DNA of 64,000 bases from Neocallimastix lanati (nom. inval.) (lineage: Eukaryota > Neocallimastigomycota > Neocallimastigomycetes > Neocallimastigales > Neocallimastigaceae), in NCBI GenBank assembly GCA_016946835.1, contig JACVTC010000031.1:1040001-1104000 (forward strand). The letters run 5' to 3'. Shown here piece by piece: positions 12,448-24,895 of the stretch. The notes beneath the pieces were generated by a model. The model did not search any database and was not told where the DNA came from. It worked only from the letters and a program-made list of their open reading frames with translations. A program made the position numbers and the translations under genes. Position 1 is the first letter of the stretch; the number at the start of each line of letters is the position of its first letter.

Positions 12448-13961
12448 TAATAATAATATTTTTTAGCTATTGCAAAGACTCATTTTGAAAAAGCAAAATT
12501 AGAAAAAGAAAAAGAATATTTATTGAATCAAATATCAAATCAACAAAATGAACTTTTAAATAATAAAATGTTTATTAAAAATATGGTAAATTTATATATA
12601 ATATAATATTAAGTAATATAATATCTATTATATAATATATTTTAACTCATTTTTATTAATTAAAATAATATTTAATTGTAGCAATCAACTGAAGAAAATA
12701 TGCGACATACATTGGTTTCAATGGAGAAAGATAGAAAAAAGATGTTAATTGATTATGAAAATTTAGTAAAGGAAAAGGTAATATATAAATATGAACTTAA
12801 TATTTGATAGGTTTTTAAATTTTTAAAAAGAACTATTTTAATATTAATTAATAACATTATATACATATATCATTATAATAAAAAGGATTTAATGCAAAAT
12901 CAAATTATTTTAAGAAATGATGAAATAACTTTATTATATGAAAAATTAAAATTACAAAATTCAGCATTAACCAAAGGTGAATTTTACTATAATGAAAGAA
13001 TTGAAGATATAAGGGTATTAAAATTAGAAGTTAAGAAATTAAGAAGAGAGAAAAATGCATTAACAGTAGAAGCTAATACTATTTCAAAATTAAGAAAAGA
13101 AATTATAAAGTTACAAGATCAAAATGTTATTAATAATACAAAAATAAAAGTATTAGAAGATGAATTAGAAACACCAATGAATATTCATAGGTGGAGAAAA
13201 TTAAGTGGTAGCGATCCCGAAAGTTATGAATTAATATTAAAAATTCAAAGTTTACAGAGACGTTTGTTAAAGAAGACAGAAGATTATTTAGGAAAGGAGC
13301 AAGAGTTACGTGAAAAAGATAAAATGTATGAAAAATTGAAAAAAATACTAGAAAGACAACCAGGTTTAAAAACTATGGAACAATTAAGATATTATAGAGA
13401 ATCATTAAAATCTAAAATAAATGAAAGCAAGGTAAATTTTTTTTTATTATTATTATTCATGATAATATAATGTAGTAGAAAAAAAAAGAAATAATAATAA
13501 AAAAAAATTGTACTACAAATATAATTTTATTTAAATAATAATGATATTATATTTCTTTTAAAAAATATATAAATATTGTATATTATTAATTATTATAGAG
13601 TCTTGCATCAGAATTAAATTTGTATCAATCTAAAGTTGAAGATTATCAAACTGAAATTAGAAGATTAAATGAAGAAATTCAAAGTCAAAAAGCCAAATAT
13701 TATAATCAGAAAAAGAAATATGAAAATCTTAATAGAAAATATGAGATAAGTTCAAAGTGAGTATCATAATTAAGAAATTTTATTTTATACTTTGTTAAAT
13801 AAAAAATCTCTTAATTTTACTTGAAAAAATACTAATTACTATGTTTTTTAATTTATTTTATTATTTCGAATTATAGAATTAGAAGTTATCCAATAAAAAG
13901 GAAAAAGAGATTATTCAATGATATTAACAAAGTTAATTATGGAGAATTAACTACTGTTTAA
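9601..13961 (+). CDS. CFAP58: CFAP58-like cilia/flagella-associated coiled-coil protein
   Basis: Ten exons joined by GT-AG sites give 1047 residues with no internal stop: 9601-10584, 10756-11361, 11560-11793, 11901-12065, 12180-12330, 12467-12585, 12682-12777, 12886-13431, 13599-13756, 13877-13961. The first ~190 residues are disordered and rich in Asn, Ser and Glu. The rest is almost continuous coiled coil. The block encoded by exon 8, with IHRWRKLSGSDPESYEL, KIQSLQRRLLKKTE and ERQPGLKTMEQLRYYR, matches the conserved core of CFAP58 (CCDC147), and the LEKAWKKIEEK stretch in exon 1 also fits. CFAP58 is an axoneme or mid-piece protein needed for flagellar structure. It suits an organism with flagellated zoospores. 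Animal CFAP58 proteins are somewhat shorter, and the extra length is the N-terminal disordered part. Exon boundaries are inferred by hand. Confidence 0.9.
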
Positions 13962-15050
13962 AATAATATAAATTATTCAGTGAAATAGATTTAGATAAAA
14001 ATGAAAAATTCTTAATATTTATATTTATATTTGTAATTATTTAATTTATACAATTATACATTTTTAGAAAGTTAGTCTTTAAAGAAAATGAACATGTTAA
14101 AAAGTTTATTACTGATAATTTATTTTTTTATTTATATTTAATTATTTCTTCAATATTTAATTTTTTTTTTCTTTCAAGATCAATGTTTAACAATTCATTT
14201 TTTATTTAATTATTTTATATTTTCTCATGCAACATTTACAGTTCATTTTTAAATAATATTATTATTTTTTTTTCACTTGCAATATTATACATTATTAATA
14301 TTTTTTCACTTGCAATATTACACATTATTAATATTTTTTCACTTTCAATTCAATATAATACATTATTAATATTTTTTCAATTGCAATATTATACAATTTA
14401 TAAGTTTATAATTATATAATTATTATACCATCAATAAAAATAATTTTTTTTTTTTATTATTTATCTTTTTTTTATATAGTAAATTTATATATAACACATA
14501 ATATTTATATTTTGTAAATTTCATAAATTAATATATATAATAAATAATAGCATTAAATATATATAAATTTATTCAATTTATATTTAAAAATATTAACTAA
14601 ATAATAAATATTTTTTATTCATTTATTTTTAATAATTTAATTAAAAAATTATATTTCATTTATTCATTTTTATTAATTTAATTAAAAAATTTATTATTTA
14701 AAATTTTATTATTATTGTTATTGTTGTTATTACAATTATTAATATTTTAAAAATCTGAATATAAAGTCTACTAATAATAGTAATAATTATATAATTTAAA
14801 TAAAAAAAATAAATTAAAAACAAATTTATAAAAAAGAATAAATAATAGATAAGTAAATAGTAATAAAAAAAAATAAGAAAAAAAAATAAAAATAAAAAAA
14901 TAAACAAAATCATAAAAAAATAATTTAATAAAAATATCAATATAATAGTTTAATATAAAAAAATTAGAAATAATAATAGAATGAAATACTTTATGGATAT
15001 TAAAAAAACTTTATGAAAAATTGCTTATAATTAGCAAATATTATTTAATA
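13962..15050. repeat. AT-rich spacer with ~36-bp tandem repeats
   Basis: Behind the CFAP58 stop lies AT-rich spacer. At about 14270-14395 there are four degenerate tandem copies of a unit with CACTTGCAATATTA and CATTATTAATATTTTTT. From 14700 to 15000 the plus strand is A-rich and the minus-strand ORF there is low complexity. I see no gene. Confidence 0.55.
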
Positions 15051-15150
15051 TCAAATAGTTAAAGTAAACACTGTTGTATAAGATAGAGACAGATATTAAT
15101 AATGTAGAATAAAGTACTGATTCTGATAGTAGAAACGAAGAGTACAAAAT
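15050..15150. repeat. diverged direct repeat, left copy
   Basis: The stretch with AACACTGTTGT, AATAAAGTACTGA and CTGATAGTA...GAAGAGTA recurs in diverged form at about 15950-16030. The two copies flank the inverted CFAP58 fragment plus the family A repeat. They may be ancient flanking duplications or parts of one broken gene; I cannot tell which. Confidence 0.45.
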
Positions 15151-15180
15151 AATTAGTAATTTTTCAAACAAAATTAAATT

Positions 15181-15350
15181 AAAAGTTTTTTTATTTAAAA
15201 AAGAATAAAAGAAAAAATTTTAATTATGATACTCACTTTGCACTTATCTCATATTTTACTATTTAGATTTTCATATTTCTTTTTCTGATTATAATATTTG
15301 GTTTTTTGACTTTGAATTTCTTTGTTTAATCTTCTAATTTCAATTTGATA
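15181..15350 (-). pseudogene. inverted partial copy of CFAP58 exon 9 and its intron
   Basis: The minus strand here repeats 13644-13800: the 3' two thirds of CFAP58 exon 9, the GTGAGTATCATAATTA splice donor and the first part of the following intron. Shared coding blocks include RRLNxEIQSQK and YYNQKKKYENLN. A small insertion creates a premature TGA shortly before the donor. Because intron sequence is included, the copy arose from DNA and not from a processed transcript. It ends abruptly where the family A repeat begins at 15351. It is non-functional. Confidence 0.85.
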
Positions 15351-15902
15351 AGTTCACAGGGATCTATTGTACCCTTATATTGTGGGGCTTGCGGAATATC
15401 TTGCTAATACAATGTCAATTATCAGTAGCTCTCTTGAGTTACTTTTTGAGAGGTTTTTCAAAAATACTTTTATTACAAAGACGATAATGGCAAAGGAATA
15501 GTGCAATTAGTAGTCCTGTTAATTCTCATCAATATATATTTACTAACAGCACCATTCCGAACTCAGAACCTATAGTAAGTAATTCAACTTTTGATGATCT
15601 TTCTTGTGGTTCAGGGTATAGTTTAATGGGTACCACACTATTTATTTTAAAGATGTTACTTCTTTTCTTTACTAGATTAGATTTAACTGGTGATCATGTC
15701 ATTACAGCACACCGAAATTTTTTTAACTTTTGAATTTATTTTTATTCTTTATTGCATTAAATTTTCTATGATTAATTAATATTTTTTTATTATTTTTTAT
15801 TTTATTTAATCTTTTACATAAATTTTATTTTTATCTTTAAATTATATAAAGTATTTTTTTTTTGAAAAATGTAATACATAAAAAAATTAAATCATCTATT
15901 TA
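15351..15902 (+). repeat. dispersed repeat family A, copy 2 (longer)
   Basis: This copy shares with 6843-7200 the blocks AAGTTCACAGGG, TATTGTGGGGCTT, GCTAATACAAT, GAGTTACTTTTTGAGAGGTT and a shared T-rich right part ending near AAATCATCTAT. It carries an extra ~200 bp segment at about 15505-15715 with coding-like peptide pieces (for example IFTNSTIPNSEPIVSNSTF on the plus strand). The left boundary cuts directly into the duplicated CFAP58 exon. Confidence 0.6.
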
Positions 15903-15949
15903 ATAAAGCACTGGAAGTGTATTCTCTTCCTAGTCTAAAAAAAACCAAA

Positions 15950-17360
15950 TAGTAATGCAAACACTGTTGTCACAAATATATAATAATGAAAAATAAAGTA
16001 CTGACTCTGAAAGTAATGAAGAGTATAATATTAATAATAATAACAATAGAAATAGTGTTGTTAATAATAGTAAAAGTTTTGATAGTGAAAATAAGAATTA
16101 TAATATTAGTGATAGTAAAAATAATAGTATCATTACTAATAATGTAGTGAATAGATCAATTGTTGAAACTCGTGTAAATATTAGTAAATTTCTAAATAAT
16201 GAGTATGTAAATATATATATGACATAGTACATATTATATTCCTTCCTTCTTAGTGGAAGAGATGCAGACATTATTGATTTAAATTGTAAAATAGAATGAA
16301 CAGTTTTGTTTAATAACCAAATCATTTCTGGTGATTATTCTAAAATGCCATTCTTGATGCGATTTTCGGCTTTCTTTACAGAAATTATATCTAGTGATAA
16401 TACTCTACAAGGATTGCTATTCCGACAGTATAAGTACAAACTAACCAGGAGCGTCCATATTAAAAATGCAGTAAGACAGGCTAGCAGAGCCAACTCTTCT
16501 GAATGAGAAGATCATAATTTCTTTCAGATAATCAATTCAAACCCTAATCAGAAAAAAGAATTCTCTTTAAACAGAAATCTTATATTCTTAGAAGTGGGGT
16601 TTGTTGCATATGAGCTTTTTTTCTAAATTTACTTATACACTTTTATTTTGAATATTACTTTTTATTTAACATTACTATTCTAAATATTATTATTTTCTAA
16701 TTAAACAAAAAATCTTTATTTTTTTATTAATCTAGTGTTTTTTTTAATAAAAAAATTTTCATGTAAATAATAAATGAATATAAAAAAATGGAAAAAAAAT
16801 ATTAAAGTCATTATTATGAAATTAGTAACAGACTTGTTTAACAAGAAATCATAAAAGGAAATTTTAATTATAGTAATTTCACTTATATATATATATTACA
16901 TAATATATATTACATAATATTTTGAATATAGAAAATTTCAAAATGATAAATATTAGTCAAAAAAATAGTAAGACATCTAAAAGTTTTCCTTAGAGGTCGT
17001 GGCATTAATTAAGATCCAATTAGAGCAGAAGAACATTTAATTTCATCAAATATATGTTGTAATAGTCAAAAGATTTTAAACGATAGAAATTATGTTAAAT
17101 TGAATCGATAACTTGATATGGATAAAGAATACCAAGAAGAAACTCCAATGACAAATTATAACAATTATACTAATAGATACAGTAATCAGCATCATTAAAA
17201 TAGCAATAATAATAATTAAAAAATATTGAAAATTTAAGTATTTATTAATGAAAGTTCATCAATGATTACTTCTGATATTAATAATATCATTAAAAGAAAT
17301 AGTTTATCCAATAATTCCTTTAATAATTTTAGTTTAATGGGAAATTTGGGTTAAATTGTT
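15950..17360 (+). pseudogene. broken Asn-rich protein gene
   Basis: The plus strand holds coding-like pieces separated by stops and shifts. At about 15998-16225 one frame reads an Asn/Ser-rich stretch that includes NEEYNINNNNNRNSVVNN and later VETRVNISKFLNNEY. At 16306-16506 a short frame reads MPFLMRFSAFFTEII and later NAVRQASRANSSE. At about 17010-17355 the frame reads pieces such as RAEEHLISSNICCNSQK and MDKEYQEETPMTNYNNY. The family is not recognised. The NAVRQ segment recurs at 33615-33712, which suggests repeat-derived protein sequence. No intact open frame could be assembled. Confidence 0.4.
16445..16550 (+). repeat. dispersed repeat family B, copy 1
   Basis: About 100 bp with AAAATGCAGTAAG, CATAATTTCTTTCAGATA and TCAATTCAAA recur at about 33615-33712 in the same orientation. 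Both copies read the peptide NAVRQxSxAxxSE on the plus strand, so the repeat probably derives from a coding part of a mobile element or gene family. Confidence 0.6.
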
Positions 17361-17978
17361 TTTCAAATTCATAATGTAACTATTTTTAATAAAATTTTTA
17401 ATAGTTTATTATTATTATTATTATTATTATTATAATTATTATTATTATTATTATTATTATATTTTACTTTTAATAAAGGGTTAAATTTTGAGTAATTTTG
17501 TATGGTAATTGGAAAAACGAAATTAAAAAAAAAAAAAAATTATTAACTTTAATTAAATAATAATTTATGAATATATTTTATGAATTAAAAATATAATATA
17601 AAATAAAATTAAAATACAATATAAACCAGAAAAAATATAATAATGGTAAATATGAGCTATTAAAAGGTGAGCTATTAAAAGGTTTTCATTATTTATACTA
17701 TTAAAATATTTCAGAAAAATAAAATAAATATATTGGTAAAAATATAATAAAAATGTAAAATAAATAAGTAAAAATTTATAATAAATTAAAAAAAAAAAAA
17801 AAAAAAAATTAATGATGAATATATCCATTGAATATTAATATTATTAAAATGCTCAAAATTAGGTTAAACTTTATGTAAATTTTAATATATTTTTTTTTAA
17901 ATGTCTGCTTAATTTATTTGATTAGTTTAGTTTTTATATATTTTCTAGTTTGTTTATTTATTTTGGTTTTTACTTAAT
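17361..17978. other. AT-rich spacer with (TTA)n tract
   Basis: A (TTA)n tract at about 17410-17462 and poly(A)/poly(T) runs fill this gap between the broken Asn-rich gene and the TLDc gene. The minus-strand frame at 17565-17828 is low complexity (Phe/Tyr/Ile) and not credible as a protein. Confidence 0.6.
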
Positions 17979-19516
17979 TTAAAACTCAAATCCCCATATC
18001 TCAAGTCCATAACATTCAAATTTTTCATTTTCAGTAATATTGCTATTATAATCAAATGTCATGCATGGTGATATATAACCATCAATTAAATTTTCATTTA
18101 AGTAAAAACCAAATTTTCCATTTCTATTTTATAATATGATAATATTATTTCATAATAATGATATTAATTTAAAATATTTTTAATAATAAGTAATTATTTA
18201 AAATTATTTAATATAATTTATATATTTATAATTATAATTATATATTTTTGTATATAATTTACCCTCCACCCATTGCAATAAAATGATTATCTGCTAGCAT
18301 ATAATATTGATTTGAATTTATAGCTTGGAAAAAATCGATATTTCCATGCTCATTTAATTTCCATATAAAGCTAAAAATATTTAACAATTTAATTTTTATA
18401 TTATAGAAATTATATTAATTAGAACTAATATATATTAATAATTTTTTTTTTAAAAAAAAAATAGAATAACAAATATTAAACAATTATAAGAAATATTATA
18501 TATAATAAATAAATATATAAATTATATATATATATAAAAAAAAAAAAAGAACTAACCTCAATCCACTTCCATAGTATCTATTACTAATAGAAGGATCAAA
18601 TGGTTCTGAAGTAAAAGCACCAAATACTTCATCATTTTCTGTGGTAATTGCCATTACACATGGTCCTGCATGTTTAATGTTTGAATAAAGAGTTTTTAAA
18701 CTAAGTCCATGTTGATCAATACTATATAATAATTTCCAATGAATAGCCTCCTTATAAAGTGATGGAATTCTTGTTCTGATCTAAATTATTTTTTAAATAA
18801 ATTTTACCAATAAAAGAAATAATTAAATGCATAATTAGTATATTAATAATATTTAATAAATGATAAATATATATATATATTAATTTATTTTATTTACTTG
18901 TTCAGCCATAACATTATTTAAAATTGGAATTGTAGTTTCATATCTTCCTTGAAGTTTTAATGGAATTTGATTACCAGATAGAATTAATATTGTAGAATTA
19001 ACTGAAGGTGCTGAATAAAAACTAGATCTACTAATATAAGTTAAATTACTATTTATAGAATTTTTATTAGTGCTCGAGTAAGAAGACGAATTTGATGGAT
19101 TATTGATTTTATTATAATAAATATCATTAGTTGAAGATAATGCACTAGAATTTGATAAACTATAGAGCGTAGCTTCTGATTTGGTATCAAATGGTTTATT
19201 TGATGATTTTATGTAGCATTCCTCTTGAGCATTAATATCTGTACAGTTAGAGATATCACTTAAATTATCATTTTCAATAATTTCTGACTTAGAATGATGT
19301 TTCTTTTTAAAGAGAGCGGAAAAGAACTTTCTTATTTTTTTGCTCTTTTTTTCTTTTTTGGTTGAACAATCTATAATATATATACATAAATAAAAATTAA
19401 TAATTTATTTTTAAATATATATATATGTATATATTATTTTTAAAAAAATGTTTAAATTTTAAATATTTACTTTTAAGATTACTCATCATTACTTCAAAAC
19501 TATTACTATTCAACAT
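17979..19516 (-). CDS. TLDc-domain protein (OXR1/TLD family)
   Basis: Five exons on the minus strand close in frame to 331 residues: 19516-19471, 19370-18898, 18780-18557, 18370-18263, 18123-17979. The N-terminal half is basic (KKEKKSKKIRKFFSALFKKK) and then Ser/Asn-rich, probably disordered. Residues from about 170 to the end form a TLDc domain: it contains FGAFTSEPF, RYYGSGLSFIWKL, FIAMGGGNGKFGFYL and CYGLEIWGFEF at the extreme C terminus, as is usual for this domain. TLDc proteins of the OXR1 type act in oxidative-stress protection and bind the vacuolar H+-ATPase in yeast and animals; the role here is inferred. The C-terminal position of the domain and the lack of LysM or TBC domains leave the subfamily open. 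No signal peptide is visible. Confidence 0.88.
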
Positions 19517-22500
19517 TTTTTTTTTTTGATATTAACTTTTAAAAAATTGTTCTTTTAATTAAATATTTATTTACTATTATTTGTTATTTTGTAATATATT
19601 ATTATAATTTTTCGTTATTTTTATTCAATATAAAAATATCTTAATAATAATATTAATAATAACAATAATAAAAGATTTATATTTAATTTAAAATATATAA
19701 TTTATATATTATTTTAATTTTATATATATATATTATTATTTCTTTAAAAAGACTGTTAAAAATAAAAATAAAATTTAATAAAATATTGTAATTTTTAACT
19801 TGTTGAAATAATATTAATGTAATATTAATAAAGTAAATTATTAATTTAATGAGAATTAAATATATATATATATATATATGACCCTTTACTGAAATACTTG
19901 AAATTTCATTTAAAGGTTTAAATTTATATATATTGATAGAAATATTTTTATATTTTATTATGAAAAATATTAATAATATTTGCTAATTATAAATATTGGA
20001 GTTTTTTTTTTTTTTTTTTATTTATTTATTTATTTTATTTTATTTAATAGATTTGTATTAATTTTTAAAAAAAAATAATAAATAAATATGAATATGAAAA
20101 TAAAACAATTTTTTTTTATAAAATTTTGATTTGGTTATTTAAGTTTATTAAACAACAAATGAGTTTATTACTTTTTTTTTTTTTTTTTTGAAACAAATAA
20201 TTTTTGATTTAATATAATTTATATTTAAGAAAAATAATGTGAATAATGTGAATAAGAATTTGTTTTATTAATATAAATGTATTTTAAAGAAAAATCTTTA
20301 AAAAGTTTTTTTTTTTAAAAGAATATGAACATTTTATTTATAATATTTATATATATATATGTTTTTTTTTTTTGAAGAATACAATTTGAGTAACTATAAA
20401 TAATCATAAATATTTACTAAAAAAAAAAAATTTCATTTTCAAAAATAAATTTTAAAAAGAAATTATAACTAATTTATATTATTTTAAAAATTAAACTTTC
20501 CAGAATTGCATCAATATACATTATTTTATAATAATATATCTGAAAACCATTTAAATTATAAAAAAATGTATGTAAAAAATAGAATATTAAAAGAAAAAAT
20601 ATATAAAAAGAAAAGAGAACCCAATACCTAATACTAATCAATTTATTTATTGTATAAAGTTTATTTGAATATATATTTAAATCAAATGTTACATATGTTA
20701 AGTTAAATATATATTTATTTTAATTAAAGTAATTCATGCCTCTCAATAAGCTTTTTTTCTCTTATTAAATATGTTTATATAAAACTTTTAATATATAAAT
20801 CTATATTGTTAATTATACATGATTAGTGTATTAATTAAAAAAAGGAAACTTTAAATATTATATTTTATTAAATAATTTTTTAAAAATTATTAAATTATTA
20901 GCATACTCTGTCATTTGTATAACGAAATAAAGTTTAATCCATATTATATAAAAGTTTAGATTTTTACATAAATCTAAATTTATATTTAATAAAAAAAATA
21001 TATATATATTAAAATAAAAGGTATTTAATATTAATAATATTAAAAATAAAACACCTATAAAAAAAGAAGGTATGTATGTATGTATATAAAAATATGTATG
21101 TTGTGTATATAAATATACTAACAAATATTATAAATATTTTTTATATAAAAATATTTATAATATTTATTTTTCAGTATTATTATATAATATTTTATTTTTA
21201 TATATGAATGGTAATAATTAAACTTTAAAAACTTAAATTTATGATACTTTTTTTTTTTTTTTAATTTATATTTAAATAAAACTTTTATTAAAAAGATATA
21301 TAATAAAAGAAAAAAATAAGATATATAAATATATATCCAAACATTTTATTATTAAAGAGATATAATTATTTAAAATTTCCTTCATGAAATGTAAGAAAAT
21401 TTTTATAAAAATAATTATAGAAAAAAAAAAAAAACATTAGGAAAATATTTTTAAAAAATATAAATTTTTTATAATTTTTTATTTCTGTATAATTTTATGA
21501 AAAATTATATTTAATAATAATAATAATAATGTAATATATAAATATCTATATTAAAAATATAAAATTATAAATAATTCATGTAATATTATTTATTTATAAA
21601 CTATTAGTGTATTTTAACCTATATAATATATTAAATTAAGAGTAATTATATTAATGATTATTAATAATATAATAAAATATAAATAAAAATAGTATGTTTT
21701 TTTTTTTAAAAAAAAATATATATATATTATAAATTAAAAAAAATTTTAACTTAATGATTAAAATTTATATGATATTTAAAAGATACTTTGTTAATAATTT
21801 ATTATTTATTATTATTTTTTTTTATTATAAATTATTTAAATTATTCAATATTTTTTTTTTTTTCTTTTTTTTTAATTTTTTTTTTTGTTTGGTTTTGTTG
21901 TTTTTTTTTTTATATTTTTATTAAAAAAAATTTTTAATATAATTATTTATAATTTATTTATTATAATTATTATTATTATTATTTTATTAGAAAATAATAT
22001 ATAAATAATAATTATATATATATAACTTTAAAGTAAAAATAAATATGTATATAAAAAAAAATTTCGTTCATGCATTATTAATTATTATTTACAATTACTA
22101 AAATTTATTATTTACAATTACTATAATTATTAATTTTAAATTGCAATTAATGCACATGAAATAATATAAAAAGTTTAATTTATATAATCCATTTAATATA
22201 ATTATTAAATTTAAAAATTTAAAATATTTTTTTTATTATTATATTATTATTATATTTCTTAATTCTTATTTGTATTATATATATTTACCAATTTTATTAA
22301 ATTAATGTTAACACTATTATTGAAATAATTCATGGGATTTTTATTTTTTGTCAATATATTTTTATTATTATTATTATTTTTTCATATTGTTAAAATATAT
22401 ATACATTTCATATTATATTACATATTATTTAATATGAATATTTTATATTTTTATTTAATTATATATAAACTATTATAATTTTTTAATTTTCATTATTTCA

Positions 22501-23091
22501 TTTTCTATTGGATTTTTTTTTTTTTTCAATTTTTTAATTTCATTATTATGTTTTTTATTTCACTAATTCCATTAAGTTTTATTATATATATATATTTTAT
22601 TATTAATTGTCTTTCTATTTATAGATATTTCAATATTTTATTTTCATTTCTTTCTTTTAAAATTATTAGAATTTTTATAATTATATTAATAAATATCATT
22701 TGAAGATCTTTAGAATTTTTATAATATTAATAAATATCATTTAAAAGATCTTTAATTTTTAATCACTAGATAGATTATAATAATTTAATTATTGCCGTTT
22801 GATAATTGAAACACATATTAAAAACACCATTGTTTTATTATTATTATTTTTTCAATTATATAAAATATTATAACAAATTAAAATTAAATCACAAATTATT
22901 AATATTATAATGTATAATATCGCTAACAATAATAAATACAAACATATAATAATTATAAATATATGATTTTAATAATACTTTTTAAAATTATAATACTATA
23001 TTTTCCGTTTTAAATATAAAATGATATTCATAACATTTATTAATAGTATAAAAAAAAATAATATTAAATAAATATTAATAATATAAAAAAT

Positions 23092-23136
<45 letters not shown>

Positions 23137-23197
23137 AAAGTCTTTTACTATTTCCCATATGCCAACTATAAAAGTTTAAAGAACATAAATCATAAAT

Positions 23198-23242
<45 letters not shown>

Positions 23243-24862
23243 TTATTTATTTATTTAATAATTTTTGTAATTTAAATTTTATTATTAGATAAATAAAATA
23301 TATATATATATAATTTGCTATTATTTTATAAATTTAATTTTTAATTCTAATACAAAATTTTAAAGTTTATATTTAAAAAAATACAATTAAAAAACAAATA
23401 AAAGCATTATAAAATCAAAATTAGTATCTTATTTAATTAAATTTTAAATATCAATTTTTTTTTCTTCTTTTATTTTACTTTAAATATAATGATGAAAAAA
23501 AAAGGTTATAATTTCATAATCTTTTCGTTAATTCAAATGAAAATATTAATTTCTTCTAAATATTAAATTATTTGCTAATATAAAATTAAACATGTTTAAT
23601 TATTGGATAATAAAATTATTTATTTGTTTTTGTACATGAAATAAATAAAATATAATTATAAAAAATTTAAAGTATTATTAAAAATTATTAATATAATAAT
23701 TATCTATAAATTTTTATCTACATTAATATTTTTTTCTAATAACTAATATTATATAATTAGTTAATACAATTCAAATATAATAATTATATTGTTCATTATT
23801 TTTATTTTAATTTATAATACTTATCTAAAAATATACTATTATTTAAACTGAAAGTTTTTTCATTAGTCTTTATTTCATTAGTCATTATCATGCTATGAAT
23901 TTTCTTATTTCTTTGAAAACATTATAAACAATTAGTTTAACTCTTGATATATTGATAATTATATTTAGACTTTACTAACCAATATCTTTATGTCGTTTGA
24001 TTTAGAAAATATCATTAAAATAATTGAAAAAAAAAATAACAAAATAATTATGAGATTTATATTTAAATTTTAATACTTATTATTTATTATTTTAAATAAT
24101 TTGTTATTGAATAATAAAAATAATTGTTAATATTTATAGAATAAAATAATATTACTATTTTCATAAAATATCTCTATTTATTCATTCGTTCTTTGCATAC
24201 TATATATTAGAAAATATTTTATAAAAGAAAAATCTTTAAATCTTAAATAACTTTATAGCAACTATATCTAATTAATATTCTTGAATTCGTATTAAAACTT
24301 TTGTTGTTTAAAATATGGATATATGTAGGGTTTTTAAGTTTCTGTGATATTAACCCCAATATTTTTCCAATGCAATACTTTTCTCTAAAAAAAAACTCAA
24401 TTATTCAATAAAGGAGTATATATAATAAAATTTTTAAAATTTTATTAAAAAAAATGATAATGCTACTAATACTTTTTACATGTATAGCTTAATACTTTCC
24501 CTACTTTCATTAAATTTTTTTTATTTACTTTCATAAAGGAAATAAATAAATGTATAAAAAAAATATTAATATGTAGTAATTAATTTATTTTTTATTTTTT
24601 TTTTTTTTTTTTTTTTATTTTCAGATTTAGTTTTAATTTTATACGATTAAAACTTCAATTTTTTGAATCAAATATGAAATATTTTATCTAGTTATATTTA
24701 TAGATTATTTTAATTATATATTAGCAATTATAGAAAAATATTTAATTATTATATTAATTTTAATTATTATTTATTGTTAAAAAACACTCATATTTGTGTA
24801 TTTTTGATATAATTGATATAATAACTAATTTAAAAGAAATGATGGTAATATATATATACTAC

Positions 24863-24895
<33 letters not shown>

